Below are positions 1 to 7,769 of a stretch of DNA of 64,000 nt, piece by piece. The notes beneath the pieces were generated by a model. That model saw only the letters and a list, made by a program, of their open reading frames with translations. It was not told where the DNA came from and ran no database searches. The first letter of the stretch is position 1. Every line of letters begins with the position of its first letter. The DNA lies in assembly GCA_052143535.1 (NCBI GenBank), contig JBKQSS010000066.1, positions 137,412-201,411 on the forward strand, given 5' to 3'. The DNA is from JADGRA01 sp052143535. Lineage in GTDB: Bacteria; Myxococcota; Myxococcia; Myxococcales; Myxococcaceae. The translations under genes and the position numbers were made by a program.

Positions 1-76
1 GCGGCGGCGGCTGGAGCGGCGTGGGGGCCCGCCCGGTACAGGCCAGGGCGAGCAGCAGCACCTTTGGCGCTCTCAC
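1..76 (-). CDS. Putative lipoprotein, 5' end only (partial)
   Basis: Only about 25 codons lie in the window; the gene continues beyond base 1. The GTG start at 76-74 overlaps the TGA stop of the PilZ gene (75-73) in a GTGA arrangement, which suggests translational coupling. The visible N-terminus reads M-R-A-P-K-V followed by a leucine/alanine-rich core ending L-A-L-A-C (Cys13), then a proline-rich stretch. That looks like a short lipoprotein signal peptide, although alanine rather than leucine sits at -3 of the lipobox. Function cannot be told from this fragment. The assignment rests on the overlap, the start codon and the signal-like composition. Confidence 0.5.
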   Translation of the reverse strand, partial: MRAPKVLLLALACTGRAPTPLQPPP

Positions 77-459
77 GGCTTAACCGTCTTGTTCAACAGC
101 TTTCCGGTGAGCTCGCGGCCGAGCGAGTCCGTCATCAACCGCTCGACCAGGTCCTCGAAGGAGAAGCGCTGCGCATCGTCGTTGTAGACGAACCGGATGC
201 CCATACCGGCATCGTCCACGTCTCCTTGCGACCAGACGACTTCGCCCAAGAGCTCGAACGGTTCGGCCCGGGTGGGGACTCCCAGCTTGAAGAGGAAGCG
301 GGTCCCTACCGGGAGCGGCTTCCGCGTCCTGATGAAGGTGCCCCCCTTGGAGATGTTTTTCGTGTAGTCGGCGAAGAAGCTGTTCAGCTTCTTGTAATCG
401 ACCCGGAGCTCGATGGGTGCTCGGGGGTGAACGCGGCCGTCGCTCTTCGGTTCCGTCAT
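73..459 (-). CDS. PilZ domain protein
   Basis: About 128 aa, a single-domain PilZ protein that probably binds cyclic-di-GMP. The region R-V-H-P-R-A-P-I-E-L-R-V-D-Y near the N-terminus, then N-I-S-K-G-G-T-F-I, then G-E-V-V-W, G-M-G-I-R-F follows the pattern of the short PilZ family expanded in Myxococcus (TIGR02266 type). The first R of the usual RxxxR c-di-GMP motif is present only in modified form, so ligand binding is uncertain. I chose the ATG at 459 because family members begin just before the R-rich segment. An in-frame GTG at 504 would add 15 residues and overlap the divergent gene. The gene is coupled to a downstream lipoprotein gene by a GTGA overlap. Confidence 0.8.
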   Translation of the reverse strand: MTEPKSDGRVHPRAPIELRVDYKKLNSFFADYTKNISKGGTFIRTRKPLPVGTRFLFKLGVPTRAEPFELLGEVVWSQGDVDDAGMGIRFVYNDDAQRFSFEDLVERLMTDSLGRELTGKLLNKTVKP

Positions 460-472
460 CGGAGGAAGGCCG

Positions 473-478
473 AGTATA
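473..478 (-). promoter_or_regulatory. Candidate -10 element for the PilZ gene
   Basis: On the minus strand the sequence TATACT lies 14 bases upstream of the ATG at 459 and matches the sigma-70 -10 consensus at 5 of 6 positions. No good -35 hexamer sits 16-18 bases upstream. The same bases overlap the ribosome-binding site (AGGGGA) of the divergent gene that starts at 488. Weak call. Confidence 0.3.
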
Positions 479-487
479 GGGGACTCG

Positions 488-2806
488 ATGGGCCGCGTCG
501 TCACCCTTGCTCTCGCAGTGCTCCGCCGGCCCTCCGGCTGGCTGGCGATGGGCGCCGTGGCCGGCCTCGGCTCGCTGTTGCTCCTGCTGCCTCTCTTCGG
601 TCAGCCGGGACTGGAGCTGGCGCTGGGGGTGAGCGCGCTTTTGACGGTTGGGGGGATGGCCCTCGGCGTGACCGCCGCAGCCGAGGCACGCAGGCCCCAG
701 CGTCCTCGCATTCCACGGTTGGCGCCCTCCGGGCCGGTGGGGGCCGTCTGCGCTGCCATTGGCGCCGCCTTCCTCATCGGGACGGCCGCGGCAGCCATCC
801 CCTTTCTCGGAGCGGTGGCCTTCACTGCCCTCTTCACCCCCTGCAGCCCTTGGGCCCAAAGCATCCTCTACCCACTCTTGGTGCTGCCCACTGCCCTCCT
901 CGCCGCAACCACCGGCGTCTTCGCACGGACGCTATTCCCCAGCCGACTCGGAACGCTGGCCGTCTGCCTGGCCATGTTTCTCGGCTCGCTCGCCTGGACG
1001 GCCTGGCCCATCGCCGCTGGGCCCCAGGTTTTCGCCTACAACTTCTTTCTGGGGTGGTTCCCCGGGCCGCTCTACGACGAGGCGCTTCACGTCTCGGGCG
1101 CGCTGTTGTGGTTCCGGCTGGAGAGCGTGCTCTGGGCGACGCTCCTCGGGCTCGCTGCGACGATGCTCTTTCAGCCCGCCGGACAGGCGTCGGCCGCCGG
1201 ACGCGGCCGCGTCCTGCCAGCGCTCGGGCTGACGTTGCTTGGCATCCTGGTGTTGGAGCTCAATGCAGTGGAACTCGGCTTCCGAGCGAGCGACGCCCGG
1301 GTGCAGCAGGTGCTGGGCGGTCGGGCCGAGACAACGCACGCCGAGCTCTTCTTCCCCGCGGAGAAGCCCGAGGAGCAGGTCGACCGCCTGCGTCGCGACG
1401 TGGAGTTTCGCTGGCAGCAGGTGGCCGAGTTTTTGGGCGGGGCCCCCTCCGGGAAGGTGCGCGTTTACGTCTTTCGCTCACCCGAGGAGAAAGAGCGTCT
1501 GGTGGGCGCCTCTGGCACCCAATTCACCAAAGGCCTGGCGCTCTACCTTAACGACGCCCCCTTCCCCAACCCGGTGCTGCAGCACGAGCTGGTCCACGCC
1601 CTGGCCAGCCGCTTCGGCAAGGGACCTTTTGGAGTCACCGTCCGCCTGGGGGTGATTCCGGTGATGGGAGTGGTGGAGGGTGTGGCGGAAGCCCCCCAGC
1701 AGACGCGCGGGGACCTCACCCTGCACGAGTGGGCGGCGGGCATGCGACGCGAGAAGCTGATGCCCGACGTCCGGGAGCTCTTCCGCCCCGAGGGCTTCTA
1801 CCTGAGCGCTCCGGACCGGGCCTATACCGCCGCCGGCAGCTTCATCCGATGGCTGCGCGATAGTTACGGCACCGCCAAGCTGCAGGCGCTGCTAGCCCAC
1901 GCAGACTTTCAGGGCGTCTACGGACAGTCCCTGGATGCTCTGGCCACCCAGTGGGAGCAGATGCTCGACGGCCTCCAGCTCGACGACCGCACCATCAACC
2001 GAGCCTTCAGTCGATTCCGGCAGGGAAGTGTCTTCGCACGGCCGTGCGCCCGCGAGGTGGCCGGACTCGCCTCAAAAGCCGCTCAGGCCAACCCGCTTCG
2101 CGCCCTGGAGCTCGTTCGCCGCTGCGTCGCACTGCAGCCCGAGGAGCCCTCCTTCGCTCTTCAGGAGGCCTCTGCGCTGCAGCGGCTCGGCCGGCTCTCG
2201 GAGGCCAGCCAAGTGCTGCTACGGCTGCAGAGCCGGGTGGAGGGGCTTCCAGCCCTGGAAGTGGAAGCTGGACTGGCACGGGTGCGGCTCGCCTTCCTCT
2301 CTGGGGAGTGGAACGACGCGACGGCACTGCTCGAGCAGCTGGCCAGTGCTAAGCCCGGACTCAACCTCGAGCGGCAGGTGGCCGTGTGGCGCGCGGCGGA
2401 AACCGCCGGCCAGGCCGGGAGGATGGTGATGGCCTACCTGGTACGGCCCGACGAGCTGCGCGAACTCGGGCTACAGCGGGCCCTGGCTGCGGCACCGGAG
2501 CAGCCCTTGGTGCACTATCTGCTGGCTCGGCGCCTTCTGGACCTCGGAGCCCCGGCGGCAGCTGGAGCACATTTGCGCACCGCGCTGGCACTCGGGCTTC
2601 CCCCGCCGGTGGACCGCGAGGCCTGGCGGCTGCGCGTCTCGGCCGACTACCTCGCCGGCGACTGTGGGGCCGTGGCGGACGACGCTGGCCAGCTGCCAGA
2701 CTTCGGGCCGGGGCTGCGTGCCGAAGTGACGGAATGGCAGGCGCGCTGTGCGTTTGATGTCAAGACGTTCAAAGGTCCGCTGGTGCCGGCGGACCCTTTT
2801 CGCTAA
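488..2806 (+). CDS. Membrane-bound zinc metallopeptidase with C-terminal repeats
   Basis: 772 aa. The first ~270 residues hold several hydrophobic membrane segments. A soluble region follows with the gluzincin motif H-E-L-V-H-A-L-A (around residue 365) and a downstream E-G-V-A-E-A that probably supplies the third zinc ligand, as in peptidase-MA-like families. The last ~250 residues are alanine/leucine-rich helical repeats of TPR character (for example A-L-E-L-V-R-R-C-V-A-L-Q-P). The family is membrane-anchored and probably cleaves proteins on the periplasmic side; the substrate is unknown. ATG 488 has a good Shine-Dalgarno sequence (AGGGGA, 4 bases upstream). The PilZ gene is divergent, and a DUF2505-like gene follows after 14 bases. 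I infer the protease activity from the HExxH motif only. Confidence 0.75.
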   Translation: MGRVVTLALAVLRRPSGWLAMGAVAGLGSLLLLLPLFGQPGLELALGVSALLTVGGMALGVTAAAEARRPQRPRIPRLAPSGPVGAVCAAIGAAFLIGTAAAAIPFLGAVAFTALFTPCSPWAQSILYPLLVLPTALLAATTGVFARTLFPSRLGTLAVCLAMFLGSLAWTAWPIAAGPQVFAYNFFLGWFPGPLYDEALHVSGALLWFRLESVLWATLLGLAATMLFQPAGQASAAGRGRVLPALGLTLLGILVLELNAVELGFRASDARVQQVLGGRAETTHAELFFPAEKPEEQVDRLRRDVEFRWQQVAEFLGGAPSGKVRVYVFRSPEEKERLVGASGTQFTKGLALYLNDAPFPNPVLQHELVHALASRFGKGPFGVTVRLGVIPVMGVVEGVAEAPQQTRGDLTLHEWAAGMRREKLMPDVRELFRPEGFYLSAPDRAYTAAGSFIRWLRDSYGTAKLQALLAHADFQGVYGQSLDALATQWEQMLDGLQLDDRTINRAFSRFRQGSVFARPCAREVAGLASKAAQANPLRALELVRRCVALQPEEPSFALQEASALQRLGRLSEASQVLLRLQSRVEGLPALEVEAGLARVRLAFLSGEWNDATALLEQLASAKPGLNLERQVAVWRAAETAGQAGRMVMAYLVRPDELRELGLQRALAAAPEQPLVHYLLARRLLDLGAPAAAGAHLRTALALGLPPPVDREAWRLRVSADYLAGDCGAVADDAGQLPDFGPGLRAEVTEWQARCAFDVKTFKGPLVPADPFR

Positions 2807-2820
2807 GGGTCCACGCCCGC

Positions 2821-3354
2821 ATGCGCTTCGAGACACGAGCTTTTTTGGACGGAACTGTCGACGAGGTCGAGCGGGCGATGCTCGACGCCCGGTATCTGGA
2901 CTATCTCTTGCATCAGCACGGGGTCTTGCTCGAGGTGCAGCTCCTGGACAGAACAGACGAGGGGGCGGTGGTGCGTCGCCGCGTCCGCTATCGGCCAAAG
3001 CCAGTCATCGCCACGGTGGGGCCGAAACCGGTCCCGCCGGAGTGGTTCGCCTTCATCGAGGAGTCCACCTACGACCTGACGCGCCACGAGCTCCGCTTCA
3101 CCAACGTGCCGACGAGCGCCAAAATCAGCCGCCTCTTGGTAAACACCGGCACTCTCCGCCTGCGCCCGGCGGGCACCCGGTGCGAGCGCATCCTGGAGGG
3201 AGAAATCAAACTCTCCCTCCCCTTCTTCCTCAAGCCCCTGGCCATGGTGGGCGAGCGTCTCATCCAGGCCGAGGGGCTGAAAATTGTCGATGCCGAGGCG
3301 CCCGTTCTCAATCGCTTCATACAAGACGTCCTCCGTCCGGCGGGGTCGGCGTGA
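2821..3354 (+). CDS. DUF2505-like protein
   Basis: 177 aa, with no signal peptide or membrane segment. The N-terminus (M-R-F-E-T-R-A-F, then V-D-E-V-E-R-A-M-L-D-A-R-Y) and the alternating strands with a C-terminal helix resemble DUF2505, a START/SRPBCC-fold family of unknown function. These folds usually hold a hydrophobic ligand. The gene begins 14 bases after the metallopeptidase gene and its TGA overlaps the GTG of the next gene, so the three are probably cotranscribed. The family name is recognised from pattern only and should be treated as probable. Confidence 0.65.
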   Translation: MRFETRAFLDGTVDEVERAMLDARYLDYLLHQHGVLLEVQLLDRTDEGAVVRRRVRYRPKPVIATVGPKPVPPEWFAFIEESTYDLTRHELRFTNVPTSAKISRLLVNTGTLRLRPAGTRCERILEGEIKLSLPFFLKPLAMVGERLIQAEGLKIVDAEAPVLNRFIQDVLRPAGSA

Positions 3355-3800
3355 GCAGGCTCTCGGTTCTGCTGCTCGCGGCCACCGTCGGTTGCGCGGC
3401 GCATAAAATCCCGGGAACCGACATCGACGAGACGGCCGACGCCGACGCCATCATCGAGGTGGTTGGCAAGTACAACGCCGCCGTCGACGCCCAGGACGCC
3501 GCGGGCCTGCTCGCCCTCGTCGACACCAGTTTTTACGACGACGCCGGGACGCTCACGCCCGAGGACGACCTCGACTACGCGGCCCTGAAAACCAAGCTGC
3601 CGGCGATGCTCCAGAAGTTTCAGGACGTCCGCGTCAAAATCACGGTGAAGACGCTCAACATCCAAGGTGACAAGGCCTCGCTGGTCTACAACTACGTGCT
3701 GACGTTTCGCATCGGCCAAAAGGTGACGACCGAGTCGGACATCAAGCGGATGGACTTCAAGCGCGTCAACGGAGTCTGGAAAATCGTCAAGGGCGTCTAG
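3351..3800 (+). CDS. Lipoprotein with NTF2-like domain
   Basis: 149 aa. The GTG start overlaps the previous stop (GTGA at 3351-3354). The N-terminus S-R-L-S-V-L-L-L-A-A-T-V-G-C is a lipoprotein signal with lipobox T-V-G-C (Cys15), so the mature protein should be lipid-anchored. The remainder (I-I-E-V-V-G-K-Y-N-A-A-V-D-A-Q-D then L-L-A-L-V-D) has the layout of the NTF2-like/SnoaL fold: an N-terminal helix that leads into a curved sheet, ending R-V-N-G-V-W-K-I-V-K. Such proteins bind small ligands or act as accessory domains. No catalytic residues can be assigned. Last gene of the 488-3800 unit. Confidence 0.7.
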   Translation: MSRLSVLLLAATVGCAAHKIPGTDIDETADADAIIEVVGKYNAAVDAQDAAGLLALVDTSFYDDAGTLTPEDDLDYAALKTKLPAMLQKFQDVRVKITVKTLNIQGDKASLVYNYVLTFRIGQKVTTESDIKRMDFKRVNGVWKIVKGV

Positions 3801-3823
3801 CAGGTCCCCCGGGGACGGGAAGC

Positions 3824-4294
3824 TCACTCCAACGGAGTGACGGACGCCTCCACCACCCGCCATTCACCGTGCTCGTCGGCGAACAGAGCCTCGACGTGAA
3901 ACTGTCGAAGCTCCGCCTCGGTGACGGCTGCCAGTCCTGCGCCCCCGGCTCGGGCGGCCGCGACCCGCCCCACCCAACGTAGCCGCCCCTCCGGCTCGCT
4001 CTGCACCTCCGCCTGCAGCGTCACCACCTTGAGGCCGCCGCCCCGCAGCACCTCTGCCAGCACCAGCCGCCGGAGCTCGGAACGGTCGCCGAGGGTCGAC
4101 GAGTGGAACTGCTCGGACACATGGTCGAGCACGAGCGAGGCATCTCGCCCTTCGAGGCCGTGCCCCATCTCCTGAACCGCAGTCCGCACCGCCTCCTCGG
4201 GCGAGGACGCATGAGGCCAGAGCGCATAGGCGCCTCCCGCCAACCCGAGTCCGACCAACCCAAGAGCGAGCGAGCGCCGCATTTCGCCGAGCAT
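3824..4294 (-). CDS. Membrane-anchored NTF2-like protein
   Basis: 156 aa from ATG 4294 (or 152 aa from ATG 4282, which begins M-R-R-S-L-A-L-G-L; neither has a convincing ribosome-binding site). Residues ~6-25 form one hydrophobic segment (signal anchor or signal peptide). The following soluble part (S-S-P-E-E-A-V-R-T-A-V-Q-E-M, D-A-S-L-V-L-D-H-V-S-E) has an NTF2-like organisation similar to the lipoprotein encoded just upstream on the other strand. The two genes converge, 23 bases apart. Divergently arranged with the ParB-like gene at 4337. Function unknown. Confidence 0.6.
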   Translation of the reverse strand: MLGEMRRSLALGLVGLGLAGGAYALWPHASSPEEAVRTAVQEMGHGLEGRDASLVLDHVSEQFHSSTLGDRSELRRLVLAEVLRGGGLKVVTLQAEVQSEPEGRLRWVGRVAAARAGGAGLAAVTEAELRQFHVEALFADEHGEWRVVEASVTPLE

Positions 4295-4336
4295 GCCCCG
4301 GAAGGCACCCCGTCGCGCTAGGGTGTCCCGCCAACC

Positions 4337-5314
4337 ATGGCGCCCAGTTCGAAAAACGCCCGACAAGTCGCGAAAAAACGCAAGGCGCCCGTCCGCCGGC
4401 GAAAGGCGACGGTGCGCGGACTGGCCGCTGGCCAGTTGCTGGAGGACGTCCCAGAGGAGGCTCGGGCGCTGGCGTCGGCCATCACTGCCGACGGAGGAAA
4501 CCCGCTCCTCGCCTACCGAGACCCGTTTGGTGGCCACGGGGTAGTGCTGGCGGCCCTTCCCCTCGGCAAAGTCCAGCCCACTCCCTACCAGCGCGACCTC
4601 TCCGAGCCACATGTGCGCCGGTTGGCTTCGGCGATGACGCGGGTGGACCGCTTCCTCGACCCGATCATCGCGGTTCGCCAGGACGGGCAGTATTGGACGC
4701 CCAATGGGAACCATCGCCTGGCCGCAGCCCGTTTCCTGGGAGCGCAGTCCGTGGTGGCCCTGGTGCTGCCCGAGCCGGATGTGGCTTTCCAGATTCTCGC
4801 CCTCAACACTGAGAAAGCACACAACCTCAAGGAGCGCTCCCTGGAGGTCATCCGCATGTTGCGAGGCCTCGCCGGCAGCCGCGACGGCACCGAAGTGGAC
4901 GTGTCTCCGTTGCTCGAAGAGCCGGCTTTCGCCACGCTCGGCGCCGCCTATGAGAAGCGGCCTCGGTTCTCCGGCGGCGCCTACCAGTCCATCGTCAAGC
5001 GCATTGATGGGTTCCTCGACGAGCCGCTGAAAGAGGCGCTTGCCATCCGCGAGGAACGCGCGGACGCGTTGCTCAAGCTAGACGATGGGGTGTCGGCGGT
5101 GGTCGAGCGTCTCAAGGCGCGTGGGCTGACCAGCCCTTACCTCAAGGCCTTCGTGGTGGCTCGCATCAACTACCTCCGCTTCGTGAAAACGGCACCAGAG
5201 TTCGACAGCGCGCTGGAGAAACTGACACGGGCGGCGGAGCGTTTCAGCGCAGACAAAGTGCGACAGGAAGACGTCCGGGCCTCCGGTCCCCCCGACGCCG
5301 TCGACGAAGGCTAG
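4337..5314 (+). CDS. Stand-alone ParB/Srx-fold nuclease-like protein
   Basis: 325 aa. After a basic N-terminal tail (residues 1-26, many K/R) comes a ParB/Srx-type domain at ~75-140: P-L-G-K-V-Q-P-T-P-Y-Q-R-D-L, V-R-R-L-A-S-A-M, D-P-I-I-A-V, and G-N-H-R-L-A-A-A-R-F-L-G. The last motif corresponds to the G-E-R-R box that binds CTP in ParB. The rest of the protein is helical and shows no clear helix-turn-helix of chromosomal ParB. There is no parA or parS-like repeat nearby, so this is probably not the segregation ParB. Members of this fold act as CTPases, nucleases or DNA-binding regulators. The response-regulator gene follows after only 15 bases, so cotranscription is possible. Confidence 0.7.
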   Translation: MAPSSKNARQVAKKRKAPVRRRKATVRGLAAGQLLEDVPEEARALASAITADGGNPLLAYRDPFGGHGVVLAALPLGKVQPTPYQRDLSEPHVRRLASAMTRVDRFLDPIIAVRQDGQYWTPNGNHRLAAARFLGAQSVVALVLPEPDVAFQILALNTEKAHNLKERSLEVIRMLRGLAGSRDGTEVDVSPLLEEPAFATLGAAYEKRPRFSGGAYQSIVKRIDGFLDEPLKEALAIREERADALLKLDDGVSAVVERLKARGLTSPYLKAFVVARINYLRFVKTAPEFDSALEKLTRAAERFSADKVRQEDVRASGPPDAVDEG

Positions 5315-5329
5315 ACTGCAGCAAGTTCC

Positions 5330-6706
5330 ATGGCCAACACCACCGTTCTCGTCGTCGATGACGACCGCGCCAATCTCGATTCAGTGGCGCGCATTTTTCA
5401 GCACGAGGGCCTGGCCACGCTCACCGCCTCCGACGGCGAGGAGGGGTTGACGCTGCTGCGGCGGCCCGAAGTCGGAGTTCTGGTGACGGACTTGATGATG
5501 CCCGGTCTCGACGGCCAAGAGCTGCTACGGACAGCGCGCTCGATGCGCCCCGACGTCGAGGTGGTCCTGATGACCGCCTACGGGACGGTGGAGGCCGCCG
5601 TCTCGGCGATGAAAGACGGTGCCTACGACTTCATCACCAAGCCGCTCAAGCGCCACGCGCTGGTCAAGACTGTCCACCGGGCGCTGGAACACCGCGCCCT
5701 GATGGCCGAGAACGAGGCCCTCAAGGCGCGCCTGGCAGACCTCGGTGCTCCCGGTGGGCGGACGCTGATTGGGCAGTCGCCTGCCTTCCGGGCGCTGATG
5801 GAGACGCTGCGCCAAGCCGCTGCTGCGCAGGCCACGGTGCTCTTGGTGGGTGAGTCTGGAACCGGCAAGGAACTCGCCGCCCGGGCCCTGCACGAGCTGT
5901 CGCCCCGGGCGAGTGGGCCGTTCGTCGCCGTGAACTGCGGAGCGATTCCGGAAACTCTGCTTGAGGCTGAGCTATTCGGCGTGGAAAAGGGGGCCTTCAC
6001 CGGGGCTTTGGCCCGGCGCGAGGGGCGATTCGAGCGGGCACACGGCGGAACGCTTTTTCTCGACGAGGTGGGCGAGCTGTCCCTCAGTGCTCAGGTGAAG
6101 CTGCTGCGGGTGCTCCAAGAGGGGGAGATTGAGCGCCTTGGCGGCTCGGGCCCAATCGCCGTTGACGTCCGGGTGGTCTCGGCAACACGGCGCGAGTTGC
6201 CGCGGGAGGTGGCGGAAAGCCGCTTCCGGGAGGACCTCTATTACCGGCTGAATGTGGTTGAAGTCCGCATCCCCCCGCTCGCGTCGAGGCGCGAGGACGT
6301 ACCCCTTTTGGCTGACCACTTTCTGCGCCGCTTTACGGCCAAGAACGCCAAACCCATTCGCGGGCTCTCAGCTGAGGCGCTCCAGGCGTTGGAGGACTAC
6401 GCCTGGCCCGGCAACGTCCGTGAGTTGGAGCACGCCGTGGAACGGGCCGTGGTTTTGGCCCGAGGCGACGTGCTCGAAGTCGCCGACTTTCCTGAATCCG
6501 TCCGCACCGGCCCCCGCGGGGCGGCCGGCCAGGTCATCATCCCCATCGGCACGCCCATGGAGGAAGTGGAGCGGAGGCTCATCCACGAGACTCTGCGGCA
6601 TACCGGGGGGGACAAGACGATGGCCGCTCGGCTGCTGGGCATCGCCGCGCGGACCATCTACCGCAAGCTCGAACGCGCCCGAGGCGACGACTCCGACGAG
6701 CCGTGA
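5330..6706 (+). CDS. NtrC-family sigma-54-dependent response regulator
   Basis: 458 aa. Receiver domain at 1-120 with acidic residues D10-D12, phospho-acceptor D54 in L-V-T-D-L-M-M-P-G, T82 and K104. AAA+ sigma-54 interaction domain at ~145-385 with Walker A G-E-S-G-T-G-K-E (K180), an intact G-A-F-T-G-A loop (221-226), Walker B L-F-L-D-E-V-G-E and the arginine-finger segment F-R-E-D-L-Y-Y-R-L. C-terminal Fis-type helix-turn-helix (H-T-G-G-D-K-T-M-A-A-R-L-L-G). All functional motifs are intact, so it should be a competent activator. No sensor kinase is adjacent. It lies directly upstream of a sigma-54-type promoter for the type II secretion operon and is the obvious candidate activator. Confidence 0.93.
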   Translation: MANTTVLVVDDDRANLDSVARIFQHEGLATLTASDGEEGLTLLRRPEVGVLVTDLMMPGLDGQELLRTARSMRPDVEVVLMTAYGTVEAAVSAMKDGAYDFITKPLKRHALVKTVHRALEHRALMAENEALKARLADLGAPGGRTLIGQSPAFRALMETLRQAAAAQATVLLVGESGTGKELAARALHELSPRASGPFVAVNCGAIPETLLEAELFGVEKGAFTGALARREGRFERAHGGTLFLDEVGELSLSAQVKLLRVLQEGEIERLGGSGPIAVDVRVVSATRRELPREVAESRFREDLYYRLNVVEVRIPPLASRREDVPLLADHFLRRFTAKNAKPIRGLSAEALQALEDYAWPGNVRELEHAVERAVVLARGDVLEVADFPESVRTGPRGAAGQVIIPIGTPMEEVERRLIHETLRHTGGDKTMAARLLGIAARTIYRKLERARGDDSDEP

Positions 6707-6713
6707 CAGGCCG

Positions 6714-6731
6714 TCCGGCGTTCACGCCGGA
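6714..6731. promoter_or_regulatory. Perfect inverted repeat, possible activator site or terminator hairpin
   Basis: TCCGGCG-TTCA-CGCCGGA is a perfect 7-base inverted repeat with a 4-base spacer, just after the stop of the NtrC-type gene. Its centre lies about 105 bases upstream of the predicted sigma-54 start at 6827, a usual distance for an enhancer-binding-protein site. It could instead be the terminator stem of the regulator gene, but no T-run follows directly; the nearest is T6 at 6759-6764. Confidence 0.4.
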
Positions 6732-6737
6732 GCGAGT

Positions 6738-6748
6738 GACAAAATGTC
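6738..6748. promoter_or_regulatory. Short inverted repeat GACA-AAA-TGTC
   Basis: GACA at 6738-6741 and TGTC at 6745-6748 form a small dyad about 85 bases upstream of the predicted sigma-54 start. It could be a second activator site, but it is short enough to occur by chance. Confidence 0.25.
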
Positions 6749-6800
6749 CTAAACCCGGTTTTTTGGTGCGCGTTGCGCTCCGGCAAGGCGGAAGCCGGGC

Positions 6801-6816
6801 TGGCATCTGGCTTGCT
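6801..6816 (+). promoter_or_regulatory. Sigma-54 (-24/-12) promoter for the T2SS operon
   Basis: TGGCATCTGGCTTGCT fits the sigma-54 consensus (TGGCACG-N4-TTGCW) with the invariant GG (6802-6803) and GC (6814-6815) exactly 10 bases apart. The predicted start is near 6827, only about 4 bases before the GTG start of gspC, so the transcript would be essentially leaderless. The preceding gene encodes an intact NtrC-family activator. Confidence 0.65.
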
Positions 6817-6830
6817 GTAGCTAGCCACCG

Positions 6831-7730
6831 GTGCCTACCGAACCGCTAGAGCTGCTGTTCCGAAAGTACTTCTGGGCAATCCAGCTGGCTTGCATTGCGA
6901 CCGCAGCACTGCTGGCCGCGAAAATCGTCAACCTCTTCGTTGAGGGGGCCATCCGGCCGAACAGCCCCTCTCCGTTGGCCCTGGCCACCCGGCCGGCCAC
7001 GCCTAGCCAGCTGGCTTCGGTGCTGGACATGGAGCAGCTCGCTCGTCTCACCGGGCTCGTCCCCGTGGTGGAGCCGAGCGTGGAAGCGCCCAACAGGGCC
7101 GACGTGGGCTCCGAGCCGGTGCGTACCTCAATGCGACTGAAGCTGCTTGGCACCTTGCGTGCCGGGCAGCCGGAATGGTCGCTGGCCTCGATTTTGGACC
7201 TGGGCGGCCAAAGGAGCCAGACGGTCATGGTGGGGGACCGACTGCTGACCGCGACAGTGCTGGACATCCTGCGCGAGCGGGTCATCGTCCTGAATAACGG
7301 CCGGCGGGAGTACGTGAGCGCGGATACCGGTGATGCGCCTGGCCTGCCCACCACCACCAAGGTGACCGAGCCGGTGGGCGCCTGGGGAGCCGGCATCAAG
7401 GCTTTGGACGCGAACAATTTCGAGGTGCCCCGCTCCGAGGTGGACCGGGCCATCAACAACCTGAACGACCTTGCCATGCAGGCCCGCTTGGTGCCGGCCT
7501 TCAAGGACGGTGCGCCAGAGGGCTTCAAGCTCTTCTCCATTCGTCCGGACTCCCTGTATTCGAAAATCGGCATTCAAAACGGGGACGTCATTACCCGCAT
7601 CAACGGGTTGGACATGAACGACCCGGCAAAGGCGCTGGAGGTCTACACCAAGCTCAAAGACGCTCCGCGCATCGACGTCGACGTCGACCGAAACGGCACC
7701 ATCACGCGGATGACCTACAACGTCCACTGA
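6831..7730 (+). CDS. gspC: Type II secretion protein GspC
   Basis: 299 aa, the inner-membrane clamp that links the inner-membrane platform to the secretin. One membrane segment at ~15-35 (W-A-I-Q-L-A-C-I-A-T-A-A-L-L), then the homology region with M-R-L-K-L-L-G-T-L (~103-111), and a C-terminal PDZ-like domain (F-K-L-F-S-I-R-P-D-S-L-Y, G-D-V-I-T-R-I-N-G). The start is GTG with no Shine-Dalgarno sequence, and no alternative start lies before the membrane segment. This fits the near-leaderless transcript predicted from the promoter at 6801-6816. First gene of the T2SS operon; gspD follows within 40 bases. Confidence 0.93.
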   Translation: MPTEPLELLFRKYFWAIQLACIATAALLAAKIVNLFVEGAIRPNSPSPLALATRPATPSQLASVLDMEQLARLTGLVPVVEPSVEAPNRADVGSEPVRTSMRLKLLGTLRAGQPEWSLASILDLGGQRSQTVMVGDRLLTATVLDILRERVIVLNNGRREYVSADTGDAPGLPTTTKVTEPVGAWGAGIKALDANNFEVPRSEVDRAINNLNDLAMQARLVPAFKDGAPEGFKLFSIRPDSLYSKIGIQNGDVITRINGLDMNDPAKALEVYTKLKDAPRIDVDVDRNGTITRMTYNVH

Positions 7731-7769
7731 CACCCTTTGGTCCGCCGGTCGCGGGCCCCCCACTGCGAA

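Noticed and set aside
64..1551. 495-residue frame overlapping the PilZ and metallopeptidase genes
   Set aside because: Arginine/proline-rich, no motifs, conflicts with two better-supported genes.
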